Source: Cladopsammia gracilis (taxonomy: Eukaryota; Cnidaria; Anthozoa; Scleractinia; Dendrophylliidae). From it: a DNA stretch of 64,000 nucleotides. Each line of letters starts with the position of its first letter. Within the stretch, counting starts at the first letter, position 1. The notes beneath the pieces are model-generated. The model searched no databases. It had not been told where the DNA came from and saw nothing but the letters and a program-made list of their open reading frames with translations. Location: NCBI GenBank assembly GCA_022457155.1, contig JAJGOT010000471.1, positions 530,001 to 594,000 on the forward strand, in the 5' to 3' direction. This document shows positions 12,421 through 57,667 of this stretch, in pieces. A program made the translations under genes and the position numbers.

Positions 12421-13407
12421 ACTTCCAAGTTTTACTAAATCAAGCATTAATTATAGCATGACATACTGGTCTCTGTTCAAGTTAGCATGTAAAGTCATTA
12501 TATATTACATTACATCTGATTAGCTGTTAAGTACTACTAATTTATTGCCCCCATTCAAACTACGAGTAGAAATGTTTTATCAGGATTAAAAACACGAGGC
12601 GAAGCCGAGTGTTTTCAAACCAGATAAAACGCGTGCTGCGAATTTTTTTGATTTGCCTCATGCGATGGGCTGTTTTGTAGGAAAACGCGTGCGAGCAAGT
12701 CAAGGTTGGTTTATGTTTTACTTTTCATTGGTTTAGAAACTGACGCGAGCAACAAAAAACGAAAAATAAAATAGCAAACTTACTTTCAACACTCGATCGA
12801 AAACAACACTAACAGCAACAATTCAGTTCTTTTTTTCCCATGATACAACACAATTTAAATTCGTCATTAAATTAGAAATAAATAATCAGGAACGGACCAG
12901 AACAAGTAACTGTGTTATGTTCGTAATAAAGCGTTTTCAAAGACCGTGTGTAGTTAAGGAAACTTGTTGCCTGCTTTCATTGTGGTCCGCAATATGCATT
13001 ATCCACATTAGAAAGATACGAAATTGGTGAACAAGAGGAGCTAGTGTTTTCGGAATACAGTGAACCGAAGTGGCAGGAAATTCGTCTTAAAAATACGCGT
13101 TGTAAAGTGATGCAGTACATGTGTAAAGATAAAGTATTGATGGCTTTCTTTTTACCTGCTATTCATTAAAAAACTGTCGATTTTCATTAATACTTTAATT
13201 AGTAACGTTTCTTTATCATGTTTGTTTTGAATATATATTAATAGAGTTTATATCGTTTATTTACTTGCAGAATGAAGCCAAACAGAGAAAGGCTCTGGTA
13301 CCAGCGATTGGGGATCTAGATTTTAAGGGAAAATAGTTAACAATCGAATATATAACAAAAAAAAAACTAAGTTTAATATATGGACATAATTAAGACACTA
13401 AATGCAA
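12421..13407. other. Intergenic stretch after the TSP1-vWA gene
   Basis: AT-rich sequence that should hold the 3' untranslated region of the TSP1-vWA gene. Near 12590-12650 lies a short inverted motif (AAAACACGAGGCGAAGCCG) like those in other foldbacks. I see no further gene. Confidence 0.5.
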
Positions 13408-13604
13408 AATAGGCCATTTCCGAGTTGCCTTTAGCCTCTCTATCAAAGCGAGGCTAGGTGCGAAACCTTTCATGTGAAAATAAGTTTTCATTCACATGCA
13501 AATAAGTTTTATTTGCATGTGAATGAAAACTCATTTTCATATGAAAGGTTTCGCACCTAGCCTCGCTTTCAGAGAGGCTAAAGGCAACTCGGAAATGGCC
13601 TATT
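13408..13604. mobile_element. 197-base near-perfect palindrome (foldback element)
   Basis: The left arm starts AATAGGCCATTTCCGAGTTG and the right arm is its complement almost to the centre, where ATGCAAATAAG-type sequence forms the turn. The outer 12 bases agree with those of the element at 27770-27959, which suggests one family. Confidence 0.88.
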
Positions 13605-14581
13605 AAAGTTCAATACACATAAGACATGGCCATTGTTTACTGTCGTGTTATCCTTGGACAGAAAATAATTGTCAAACTAAGTTAATTATATGGACACAAA
13701 ATGTAAGATTAAAGTGCAATAAAAAATACAGAGATGGCTCAATGGTTTACTGTCGTGATATCCTTGGATAGAAAATAATTGTCATTTGCAGTTTTCTTGC
13801 GTGAAATTTAAACTACAAAAATTCTCTCCGCATTCTTAGACGTTTTACCCAAGTTAACACTTCCCGAAAAGGATGACTCAACAAGCATCTGTCTTCATTG
13901 TGAAAAGATTATTGTCAAGATTTTAGACCCCCCAGTGAAACAGGAAATGCATGATGCTCATATTGTGATAACATATCTTGATGTAGTTTGGGAGAATGCA
14001 AGGTTTTTTTATATGAACTCCCGTCCATGATGGGGCTAGTCGTCGGCCTTCAATTAGCTTGCCGTTCGACAAATGAGGGTCCGCGTCAATAGGGACCTTA
14101 TATGGAATAAGCATTCTATAACCCATTCGAGCCCTGCTAGTACTATTCGTTTTGATTAGCTACGTTACCCACAAAGTGGATGTTGCATGCCTCTTTTATA
14201 GTTTATAATGCCGATAATAACAAATTTAAACCACGCGTAAATAGAACGCACTGACTGGTACACTGACCAGATCTACGATCATGGTAGGTATGATTCAGTG
14301 GGATTCAATCCTGAATGCCTTAGTCGACTTCGTTTGGTGGAAGTAGTTCGTGTATTTGTACAGAGAATAAACGTCAAGGATGACAAGGATAGCATTGGCG
14401 GAGGATCTCGATTTCGTTAGGTGTCGAGAAGATGGATCCTGTTCCTTATGTAGGATGGGAGTAACTGAACCAAGCGATTATTTATGGGCTATGACACAAT
14501 TTTTAGTGTTATTTTAAAAAGCTGAAAACATATTTATATCAGTGAAAACGCAAAAATAAGGGTTCAGTTTTGTTTAAAATT

Positions 14582-14885
14582 GGGCGGCACGGTGGTCTAG
14601 TGGTTAGCGCGTCGGACTTTCAACCTGAAGGTCGGTGGTTCGAGCCTGGTCTCTGCCGTCGTGTTGTTTCCTTAGACAAGAAACTTTACTCCACACTGTC
14701 TCTCTCCACCCAGGTATATAAATGGGTACCGGCGACAAAATGCTGGGGGTAACCCTGCGATGGACTAGCATCCCATCCAGGGGGGAGTAGCAATATTCCT
14801 AGTTGCTTCATGCTACGGAAACCGGGTTAAGCTCCGGCCGTGTGGGCCATCGTGGCCCGAGTGCGACTTAACCTACCTTTATTTA
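14582..14885 (+). mobile_element. tRNA-derived SINE, near full length
   Basis: The head, 14582-14656, has an A box (TGGTCTAGTGGTTAGCGCG) and a B box (GGTTCGAGCCTGG) in tRNA order, followed by a unique body. The body from about 14695 recurs without the tRNA head at 18700-18881. Polymerase III transcription is inferred from the boxes. Confidence 0.82.
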
Positions 14886-15217
14886 AAATTGCTCTACGAG
14901 TATAATGAAACCGTAAACAAGTGTCTGTGACTACAAATGTATAATCGTTATCATACCACATCGAATGACATGGCCTGACCGGAAACTTGCAGGTAAATTA
15001 CGTACGAAAAGAAACTTGGTCAGCGGATAACCACAACTTCCGGTTGATCTTTTCTTTGTGAAGACGACAGCTGTCGGTTGTTCACTGTTGATCAAATATT
15101 TGTTAAAACTTACGTTCCTCGGTGAATCACGGTTGCCTTGAATGGACATAGGAGTGGAATATAAGCGGGATATTTTCTTATTGTGTTGAACAAAATTTGT
15201 TCCTCGGTGGTGGACTT

Positions 15218-15409
15218 ATGACGAAACGATGGAGCTCTCGCACCAACTCTCACATGCACACGGACAGTGCGGATTTCTTGGTGAATCGTCCGCGAAATTT
15301 TCTGAAGTTGGCCGTTGTAATCGCATTTATGATAGCAGTAGCTCTCATTGCTTTGTACTACAGGAACTTTTTGATCATTTTGATTATCATAGCCGTGTGG
15401 ATATCCTAA
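15218..15409 (+). CDS. Possible 63-residue membrane microprotein
   Basis: The frame begins MTKRWSSRTNSHMH and contains two hydrophobic stretches separated by YYRN (residues about 30-45 and 49-62), which looks like a two-pass membrane protein. It overlaps a 144-residue frame in another phase (15229-15663, starting MELSHQLSHAHG) that lacks an obvious domain. Beyond the stop the same frame continues with protein-like sequence (IWKWFYDVLKGAVVGFSN), so a decayed longer gene is also possible. I cannot decide which frame, if any, is used. Confidence 0.3.
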   Translation: MTKRWSSRTNSHMHTDSADFLVNRPRNFLKLAVVIAFMIAVALIALYYRNFLIILIIIAVWIS

Positions 15410-16261
15410 AAAACAACGAAAAAACAGTCGGCAGTGACGCACATTTGGAAGTGGTTTTACGATGTTTTGAAAGGAGCTGTGGTTGGTTTTTCGAATCCTT
15501 TCTGTCTTGTTTCGCTGTTCAAGTTTCGATCACGTTGTTGCAGCTTGCATATTCATGGTCTCAGCAAGTTATTTCAGCCTTGAACGATCTATTTGTCGGC
15601 GATATCTCAGTGGAACAGTTGAAAAGAACAGAATATAAGTTGGGTAACCTCGAAGTTGTATAAATCGAAATCGTGGAGAGAGAAGATTTTTAAAATCTAT
15701 ATCGCTATGGAGTTTATACGACCGTTGTGGAATGAACAGTCTTTACATAAAAAGGATTGCGAATTCATTTCTTCTTTCTTTTGAAAGAGCCGTTTCTATT
15801 TTAATGTAAATCATAATTCAAGTTGGATCAATATTATCATGTAAAATATCCAATCCAGGGAACACCTAAGAGTGTACAGTAAAAAAGTAATATATTTTGT
15901 TGTTTATATGAATTACGAAGCAAGTACCTAGTAGGGAAAGGAAATAGATTTATTACTGAAATTCCTTTTGTCTGGCTTTTGATATTTCTTGATGAGTGAG
16001 ACATGAACTTGGGATCAATAGACTAGACAGTGCAGATTAACATTAGACAGTCAATTATGCCCTGCAGGTATATTTCTTACAAACGCTTTTACAAATGTCT
16101 GAAAAAGATCAGATAGAATGGTTCCAAGAAAATCTTACCCGAACTACCAACCATGTTTAGTGGATGCAACTGAAAGGCATTATGATAAAATCAAAGTGTT
16201 AAAAGTCACTAAGGACCTACAGTAACTGACAATATATCTTGGAACGAGTGTCAATCTGTTT

Positions 16262-16670
16262 CAAAGCCTGCCCCTACTTCTCCCGGGGGGGGGGGGGGGG
16301 GGGGGGGTACTTGGGTCAACTTTTGCTGGGTATGTGCCGTTGGCCTCTCAGAGCCCCTACGCCATTATAATCTATTTTGTGGCCAATTATAGACCCCATC
16401 TTAGTCCCTTTTGAGTAAATGAAATTTTTGCAATCCCAACTTAATCACTTTCTGTTTAGCCATCTACCTTGAGTTTGGAACCCTTTTATCTAGGTCATCC
16501 TCAAATGAATTAACACATTTATTGAATGTAGGAGACTTTACTCTTCACCTAGCTACAAACCTTCTGGTACATTTGTTAGCCGAAAATATTTACAAGCTAA
16601 AACTACCCAAAAAATACTTGCCAGAATTTTCTTACCCCAAAAAATCCCGACCCCATTCTAGTAACAAATG
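16262..16670. repeat. Dispersed repeat headed by a long poly-G run
   Basis: A run of about 23 G residues near 16286-16308 is followed by TACTTGGGTCAACTTTTGCT. A related fragment recurs near 40365-40410. No coding capacity is seen. The G run may be wrong in length in any assembly. Confidence 0.6.
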
Positions 16671-16793
16671 ATTGTTGTTTTATGGTGAATGTTTTACAAT
16701 TCCCTCATTTGCTAATTTGCCAAAATTCTTCTTTGTGTGACCTACTTCTGCTTTAATACTTTCTATATAGATTAATATTTTCCCAACCTCGTC

Positions 16794-16880
16794 CCCAGGG
16801 TCTCTCTTCTTCCCATCCCCTGGAGCAGCGTTCTCTCTCGTTCCAGAGGGCAGGAAGAGGAGGACCCTGGGAACGAGGTT
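16794..16880. mobile_element. Short foldback element
   Basis: The inverted arms AACCTCGTCCCCAGGGTC and the complement GACCCTGGGAACGAGGTT enclose a 50-base loop. Confidence 0.75.
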
Positions 16881-17402
16881 GATATTTTCCAAGCTAAACA
16901 GTAATCTATTTCAGTCATGAACTCAGAATGGATTAATGTGATCCAAATAATGAGGCCCAGGAAGAGAGCAATATCAAATTTATTACACCCACCTGTGTGA
17001 TGTACACTTTTAAAGCTGCTACATCGAATCAGGATAGGCTTGTGATCTCAAAAGCATTATTGGCACCATGCCGAAACACCCCCCCCCCCCCCAAAAAAAA
17101 AAAAACAAAAACAAAACAAAAACCAAAAAAAAAGCAGAGGTGTCACATACAGCAAGTTCCCTGTAAATTACCACTCATGCTATTAAACAGTAGACCACAG
17201 TAGCCTCCCTCTTTATCTCAGGAAAGAAGTAAAGCGTCACAAAAAAACTTGTAATCAGCTTGCTGGTACTTCCTTGCTCAAATATTACAAGAGAAAAGGA
17301 TTGCTTGAAATCACTCATTGAATCATCACATGCCCCCAAGATGCTGTGCCTGATTATCACCATCTTTTTTTTCTGAGGGGGGCATTCACTTAGAAAGATA
17401 CA

Positions 17403-17532
17403 GGGGTTGGATTCATGAAGCCCTCCTAAGTTAAAACATCTCTTAAGTATTTTCGTTCCAACAATAGGCTATTGTTAAGAAACAATACTTAGGATATGTC
17501 TTAACTTAGGAGGGCTTTGTGAATCAGGCCCC
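17403..17532. mobile_element. 130-base foldback MITE
   Basis: Inverted arms include CCTCCTAAGTTAA at the left and TTAACTTAGGAGG at the right, with outer ends GGGGTTGGATTCA and TGAATCAGGCCCC. It is non-coding and lies 3' of PPIL1. Confidence 0.8.
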
Positions 17533-18699
17533 AGGTGCTTAGAAGTCCCTTATTTTGCTCAGATAGTCAATAGTGAAAATCATAATCACCTTCTGTGAGG
17601 AGATGCAATGCACAAGGGAGAAGGGCTATGGCAAGATATTTGTGCACTCGTATGTTTTGCTTTCTTGAGAAATATATTTCTTGAAGTCTAACTCAGGATG
17701 CCTGGGTGTTATTTTCGTGGCACTCATGACAGGTCTTTGTTTCCCACAGACTTAAGACTTAAAAACCTGCAGAGAGTTGAAATTATCTGATCTTTAATTT
17801 TTGCTGATTTTCTGTAACATTTCTTAACCCTTTAAGCCCTAACAGTGATCAGTATCAATTTTCCCTTGCAATATCTTAATCAGAGTTCATGAGAATTGAG
17901 GATATGATCACCCAAGATGCAGTGACTTGAAATTTAAGCAAGTTCTCCCAATAAGTACTATAGGAAATGTAATAACATCCAGGGTTAAAATAAAGCAACT
18001 TTTATTGAACATGTTTACAGCAACTCTCTAAGCACAGAATAAAAAATACTTTTATAAATTTAAATAAATTTGACTGTTATGTAATGAAAAAGAAAGCGCC
18101 TAGATAATCTGGGTTTACTGTGGTTAGAGATGTTTCTTTATTTTTATAAACAGATCTAAAAAAAATGTATGTATTCTTGATACAGTTCTATATCAAGTTC
18201 TGATCAAGTTCATTTCCAACTTCAACAGGCCTCTGATAAACAGCCTGTTTTATCACTTAAACTTGAAGATGATTTTCTTTGCTGTTGTATAAAGTTCTAT
18301 TCCAAAGGTTATCATCTACATTATAATTTTCCATTCTTATGAAGCCCTTCCATTTAAGACATAGACATCGTGAAGTGGCCTGAAAATTGCAATGCAATTA
18401 ATGTTATTATCAAAGGTAACAGAATGTACATAACATTATCTAAAATGAATACCACAAATGTCTTCTCCAGATGAAACTTTTATAAGAGTAATTAAAATTA
18501 CCCCTGATGACAGATGTGACCCAAGATTTGGCACCAATAGGAAAGGGGTGATACAACACCTTTAATTCTATAAACAAATGTTATTGATCTCCTCACAAAA
18601 TAATCTTTTTGCAAGTTAATATTCTGTGCTTCGCTAGTACGAGCTTGTGCAGTTTCATGTTTGCTCAGGTTACCATGATTTTTAACCAGACCACTTTGC
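17533..18699. other. AT-rich stretch, possible PPIL1 3' region
   Basis: I see no gene or clear repeat here. It lies downstream of the last PPIL1 exon I could place, so the missing terminal exon and 3' untranslated region may be within it or nearby. Confidence 0.35.
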
Positions 18700-18881
18700 C
18701 TCTCTCCACCCAGATGTATAAATGGGTACTGGCAACAAAATGCTGGGGATAACACTGCAATGGACTAGCATCGCATCCAGGGGGGGAGTAGTAACACTCC
18801 TAATTGCTTCATGCTACAGAAACCGGGTTGAGCGCTGGCTGAGTGGTCTGCCTGTGACTCGTGTGCCAATTTACCTTTAGT
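18700..18881 (+). mobile_element. 5'-truncated SINE copy
   Basis: This matches the body of the SINE at 14582-14885 from CTCTCTCCACCCAG to the end, but lacks the tRNA-like head. 5' truncation is usual for elements copied by reverse transcription. Confidence 0.78.
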
Positions 18882-19094
18882 TAGTATCTTACCTACTTCG
18901 ACTTGATTGCTGGTCGAAAAATACATATTATGTGTGACACTAATTGTTGCAATTTTTAAAATTATTTAAAAAAATTGGAATTTGGATCCAGCAACAACAA
19001 ATCGGCCAAAACTCAATTAATAATAATTTTGGTATCCTAAAATGGAATGTAAAGTGGACCAGGATTTTATTTTCTATGTGGTGCAGATTTTTAC

Positions 19095-22000
19095 CTGTCG
19101 TTGGCATCCGTTTCTACCAGCCCTATTCTGTTGACTACACTGATTCCCTTGTTGATGCGACCAAATATTGTGTGTTTACCTGCAAGAAATGACAAAATAG
19201 TATCACAAAATTCCATTGCATACGACATGTATTTTATAAACAATTAAGCCGGAATCTGCACAAAATTAATCATACAATAGAAAAAAAATTCATTTTCTTA
19301 CCATCAAGCCACTGGGTTGGAGCCAAAGTGATGAAAAATTGACTTCCATTAGTGTTTGGACCACTGAAATAAAAAAAAATCATGTGAATGAGTATTTAAA
19401 AAAAATTACAATCTACCTTTTCATAATAATTTGTTAGGGCACTGAAAAAAGTTCTCCAAAATATTACTTTTTCAAAAGAAGTTCTTTTTATTGTTTAGGA
19501 ATGAATGTACAACTATGTATGTCTTGCAATATTATATGAATTCAAACCTTCCATAGTTTTTTCAAGTTTTCTTCAAGTTTTTAATAAACAGTACTCTTCT
19601 GTTGTACTGACAAGCATTTTTTATGATGTTTTGGGATGTTATGAATCCATGTACATCAGGGTTTGAAAAAACTCCTGTCCAGTTGTCTGGGACCCAAAGG
19701 GCAAAGCTCAGGCAAGCCATCTGCTGATTAAATGAAGATTTTAAAACAAAAAACTTGGCAAGCATGCAACTGCATGGGGCAAGAAAAAATTGAGAGTTGC
19801 TTGATCAAAGTGCAAGCTACATTTAGAATTCAAGTTTTGTTCAAGCTCTGGTACATGTACATTAATACATGTATTAACTCTTTCCTCAAAATTTATTTCA
19901 TTCTCTCCATCATCACCAAATATTGTACTTCCCATAATTAAAGGCAACTATAGTCACCTGTGGCTGTAAAGGGGTTAAATTAGTATTTACCATTTAAAAT
20001 GAAGCAGTGTATAATAAATTTATTACTGGTTGTACCTATTTGCCATTGAAAGTATACCAGCTCCTGTGTGCTTTAAGTCTCTTGTGATTTCATCCTCAAA
20101 TGCAGGCCTATGTATAAGTTAGTATCTAAAGTCAGTGACATCCTGTTTATCCACTGTAGTGGAAAATAAACCTAGAGGAATGGGACACATGCCCCAGAGT
20201 GCAGAGCTTCTGGGGCAACAACTGGGTTGAGGGTATTTCTAATGAATTACGAGTTGAAACACTGAGAAAAGTTGAAACAATGTTTAACACCATATGGTGC
20301 TTGTCAACACAGCCTGTGTGTTGTGCTGTACTCTATTCTATATGTACATTGTAGGCAGGCTTTAGCCAGAATTTGATAAGTGGCCATCCTGAAGATATTT
20401 CCCATCATAAACTTTTAAAGGATAAGGTGCAATTTTCATGACTTTCTTCAAAAAGTAGATGCACTGTTAAACCAATATTTTTCTCATTAGTCTAGTCTAA
20501 ATCTTTGTACATTAACTGCCAAAATATATTGTTGCAGATAACGTAAAGCATGTTTACCCATACACAGAAGCCCCTCCTCTGCCAGTCCCTGTTGGATCTC
20601 CTGTCTGGATCATAAAATCCTACAAAAAAGGGCAACATCAGGGTCATTGCAGAATTTACTTGTAACAAATGGTCACCTTCCCATAACAGCCATGTGTTCT
20701 TGCCTTAACTTCTAAACCATCAACTCAAAACCCCTTTTTAAATGAATTTTTCACAAAAATGGTAAACTATCTACTATTGGCTTGAAAAATGGCTTGAAAA
20801 TCAACTCACTTCATGCACTGCTGGTTCCACTCTGCCGTTTGAAAAAAGGTAAAGAATGAATTTGAACTTGTAGTCGCCTATTATGACTTCAAATAAATCC
20901 ATTTCTTTAACTTAACTTTCTGTAACTTGAACAGGAAGAACTGTTGTTTTAGGAAAGGTATTATCTGAGCACATTTGAGGTGAGTGCAAGTTGAAATGCA
21001 TTCATTGCAAGTTCATGTGACATAACCAATCATGTGGTCGATTTGCTGTCAACAAAATTTTGATCATGTAATGAACTTTTTTCAAGCCCCAGAGTAAAAC
21101 AGATGGTGTGTGAAGCAGACTGATTTTCAAACCATTTCAAAGGACCTTTGGGATCAATAATTATTAATACAAAACCTGAAAAAGTTATGTCCTAGAGTGG
21201 TGATTGTAGACAAGTTTAATATTGTAGTTCCTTATCTACCTTAACCAATCAACATTCAGTTGTTTGCATTTACATAGCATTGTTTTTATTGTTTCAAGGA
21301 AGAATGTTTTAATAACCACTGTCACTTCTTTCAAAACTAACGTGAAAAAGAACTAACTGTACAGATAAGCCATGGCTGTTAGGGGGTTTCAAATTCTTGC
21401 TCACATGTACATGTACATGTATGTTATTTATATCATTTAGTACCTATCTCCCCCTTTCTTGTTGTATACCATACCTTTATAACTCTATGAAACTTGCAGT
21501 TATTGTAATATCCTCTTTGTGCCTATTGAAATAAACAAGATGGATAGAATGCAGTATAGAAAATTGTATCATTTAACATTTTGGCATGTCTTGGTAGATT
21601 GGTTGTAAAAGTAGACTGAGATAGAAGTCAAAAACAGTTCCCTTACACAGAAATAATTTATGAGATCCAATTTAGGTCCTACTTGGTTGCCTTTATCAAT
21701 TGAAATGGGGATAAAAAGCTTTTAAAATATGGAGAAACTTCAGAAGAAGCTACCACATACTGACTGCATTCTGTGTAACTGGCTAAGTAGTATACAAAAA
21801 GTGACTAATTCAATTCAAGTAAAAAAGTCACATTTTTTCCTGCTATTTTTCACAGCATGTTTTCAGAACAAAGACCATTAGTAGAATATGTTATGTTTGC
21901 TATCTCATCCAGTCTACATTCTGTGACAGTGTGAATCCCTCGCCAAAGATAAGTCAAAGCCTTTCAAAATCTATACCAAGCAGCAAAGTTCTATGAAACC

Positions 22001-22603
22001 TAAAGAATGAATCCATCGATGAACACATGCCAGAATACGCCGAATACTGTTATAGTATGCCAGCACTCCGCGGACTTTTGAAACCTATGCTGAAGATCCT
22101 TGGTGTAACCCACACAGAATGCAGACTGGAATCTCATGTGGTATGTGTTGTGGTTCAATTTTATCCTTGGTTTAAATTTTATTTTCCTTTGTTTAAAACT
22201 CATTATCATACAGTCATTACCATAGCCAAAAACAAAGAAAAGTAACATTTCAACCAAGGATAAAATTAAACCACAACATACACATAAGCTTACCCTTTAA
22301 TTAAGCTTAATACTTACTAATTCTTTAAAATTTCTACAAGTCTTAGGAGCATGTTTCCAGTATAATTCACATTCAATTTCACCCTTGAAATAACAAACAC
22401 GATGCATGGTTATTAAACTTTTAAACTATAAGCATGGTAGCCTGTGTAGGTCTTTAGAATTCAGGAATAAAAATTACATAAATGGACTGATACGACACTA
22501 ATTACTTAAACTGGGATACAAGACTATTTGCTGTAAGACAACCGTTTCCAAAGAAACATACCATTGAGGTCTCTAAAGTGATCTTAGCCGGTTCGGACGC
22601 CAT
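19095..22603 (-). CDS. PPIL1: Peptidyl-prolyl isomerase-like 1 (spliceosomal cyclophilin), seven of its exons
   Basis: Minus-strand exons in coding order are 22562-22603, 22318-22383, 21475-21522, 20558-20619, 20036-20107, 19302-19363 and 19095-19179; phases agree at every junction. The product starts [14 protein letters not shown] and gives 145 residues before a phase-2 donor. Cyclophilin active-site residues are present: the Arg of FHRVIKDF, Phe and Gln of DFMIQTGD, Phe of GSQFFIT, and Trp and His of WLDGKHTIFG. The GGASVYG and TQWLDGK stretches point to PPIL1 rather than PPIL3 or CWC27. The family protein (166 residues in human) joins the activated spliceosome through SNW1 and isomerises proline bonds. 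About 13 C-terminal residues must come from a further exon I could not find downstream; an unspliced read stops at once after ANDR. Confidence 0.93.
20365..20445. repeat. Short dispersed repeat, copy 1 of 2
   Basis: The stretch CCATCCTGAAGATATTTCCC and about 60 following bases recur at 28140-28215 with few changes. It is intronic in PPIL1 here and intronic in ANKEF1 there. Confidence 0.7.
22138..22284. mobile_element. CCACAACAT-family foldback MITE, copy 1
   Basis: The left arm TGTTGTGGTTCAATTTTATC pairs with the right arm, and the outer ends are ATGTG and CACAT-like. Related copies lie at 34888-35017, 35946-36058 and 38366-38470, all inside introns of PPIL1 or ANKEF1. The 72-residue frame starting at 22027 runs into this repeat and is not taken as a gene. 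Confidence 0.75.
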
Positions 22604-23037
22604 TTTGAAAGTAGTAAGGAACGAATGGATTTCTGGGAAATAAAATGCCCTTATTCTGTATACATTCCTTAGCACCTGGGAGAAAATGTTCCACACCAGC
22701 CAATCGGAAGTGAAGATAGGAGGCACCTTTTTAGTAATTGTTCTTAGGTACCCAACATAAATGATCCAGACACCAGCCAATCAGGAACCGTGAACACGAT
22801 GTCGTTTCTTTTCCCTAACAACGGAAGAGGCCTAGTGACACGCTAGGAAATTTGGTGAGCAACTGGGGAAAATGACATTGTAACTTTCAGGTTTTGCGGT
22901 CGTTCTCATGAAATCTACACGCTGTGTAAGGTTATCATTCACGCAACGGAGTCTATTATCATTTCATCGATACAAATAGAAACGCAGGAAAGTGGTTGCG
23001 CGGCGCTTTGCCGCAGCCTGGCTGTTTATCTAGAACA
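22604..23037. promoter_or_regulatory. Probable bidirectional promoter of PPIL1 and ANKEF1
   Basis: Only 434 bases separate the two divergent start codons. The interval has no TATA box. It holds two CCAAT boxes in similar contexts (CCAATCGGAAG at 22700-22710 and CCAATCAGGAA at 22777-22787) and further GGAAG sequences, for example CGGAAG at 22822-22827, that fit ETS factors. Both genes probably start within it. The motifs are seen; shared regulation is inferred. Confidence 0.65.
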
Positions 23038-56221
<33,184 letters not shown>

Positions 56222-56454
56222 AGAATAACAAACAGTCAGTGCCCCTTGATTGGCAGGACAGGAGCAAGTCTGGCCAAAGCGTTTGGACTCGTTCCTGCCC
56301 AACTTCGCGTCGCGTTCTATCTTAACAGACCTTTTAAAACGCTACTTAATAGTTATAAACCATATCCCTAAATTTTCAAGCAGTTTTGAAATTGAGTATA
56401 TTTGGATTAGAGGTTATTTATGGAAAAGCTAAATTCTCTAAATTAGGGCCGTTT

Positions 56455-56658
56455 CCAATGGCCCTTATCGTAGATGAGTACGCCACGCCAACATATCAGC
56501 GGTTTCTCGCTTTCTTGACCCTTTAGTCTCGTTTTGATGTTTACGAGAACCTCTGACGACGATGAGCGTAAACATCGAAACGAGACTATAGGGTCAAGAA
56601 AGCGAGAAACCGCTGATATGTTGGCGTGGCGTACTCATCTACGATAAGGGCTATTGGG
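56455..56658. mobile_element. 204-base palindrome just after ANKEF1
   Basis: Arms of about 90 bases (left: CCTTATCGTAGATGAGTACG and onwards) are nearly exact complements around a centre near 56556. It starts 234 bases after the ANKEF1 stop codon, so it may lie in the 3' untranslated region and could form a stable hairpin in RNA. Confidence 0.88.
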
Positions 56659-56933
56659 TGTCGAACGTAATTACACAATTGCTTTGGTTTTGCATTGCTA
56701 CGCTTTGTGATTGGCTGAAAAATCTCGCGCCACTTTCTCGACCAATCAGAAGTAAAACCAAAACCAATCATGACTTGCTCGCACGCGTTTTCCCGCGCTT
56801 GGCGCCGCCGACATGTAATTGCTTCGAGCTCTGATTGGTTCATTGGATTGTTTACGACTGCTGTGATTGGTCAGAGTAATTACTTTGGTTTTAGTTTTGC
56901 GACACTCAATTGAAAACTGCTCTAAAGAAGCAA
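56657..56933. mobile_element. CCAAT-rich repeat, copy 3
   Basis: It is close to copy 2 from TTGCTTTGGTTTTGCATTGC onward and ends ACTCAATTGAAAACTGCTCT. The left end is missing and the copy directly joins the palindrome at 56455-56658. Confidence 0.78.
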
Positions 56934-56970
56934 AGCTAAGTGGTTTAATCAACTGAGTTGATAAGGTAAC

Positions 56971-57036
56971 GAAGTTCAAAAGCTGACGTTTCGAGCGCTA
57001 GCCCTTCGCCAGAACGCTCGAAACGTCAGCTTTTAA
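56971..57036. repeat. Inverted motif AGCTGACGTTTCGAGCG
   Basis: The motif at 56981 and its complement near 57015 flank GCTAGCCCTTCGCCAGA; it looks like an end fragment of a dispersed element. Confidence 0.6.
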
Positions 57037-57464
57037 ACCTCTTTACGGTGCCCTGTTTACCATATCAACTCAGGTGATAAAACCGAATTTTCATGTTTCA
57101 CTCCCCTACCGACGCATTACCACAGTTCCTTTAGAAACTAACCCCTTTCAAGCTAATTAGTATCTTTAAGGGGTAACCTTAGCGCGGTGAACACGATAAA
57201 TTTTTACTGTTGCTGGCCAACAGGATACTTGATAAATTTATTAAAATAGTTGACATAATACTCGCTAAAACGGCAAAACATGTACGGTTTATACAAGGCT
57301 AAAAACAAAAACCTAAAAACTTTAACTCTGATGATGGCATTTATCAAAAACGTTCGGATTTCTTTAGAAAACTGTTCAGATTTTTTAAGCCATGTAAAAA
57401 CATTTTATCGCTAAAAGCTGTATATTAATATCTTTACGAGCAGCTGGAAACACCCATTTAGGGC

Positions 57465-57667
57465 GTGTTCGATTGACCGTATTCCGGAACATAAGAATAA
57501 ACAGAATTGTTTGGTCAGACACATTCACTTGCAATATTTTTCTGCCAAAACATGCTTATAATGTGGCAATAGGAGATTTAGTTTCCCAGTGGCCCACAAC
57601 TCCAGAAAAACGTGATTTTTTGTGACCATTCAGTATTTTCTTATTCTGGAATACGTTCAATCGAATA
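57465..57667. mobile_element. 203-base MITE
   Basis: TGTTCGATTGACCGTATTCC at the left and the near complement GGAATACGTTCAATCGAA at the right bound an AT-rich interior. Confidence 0.75.

Noticed and set aside
22027..22245. Frame starting [16 protein letters not shown] as an extra gene or exon
   Set aside because: It sits in a PPIL1 intron, runs into a foldback repeat, and has no partner exon or upstream splice site.
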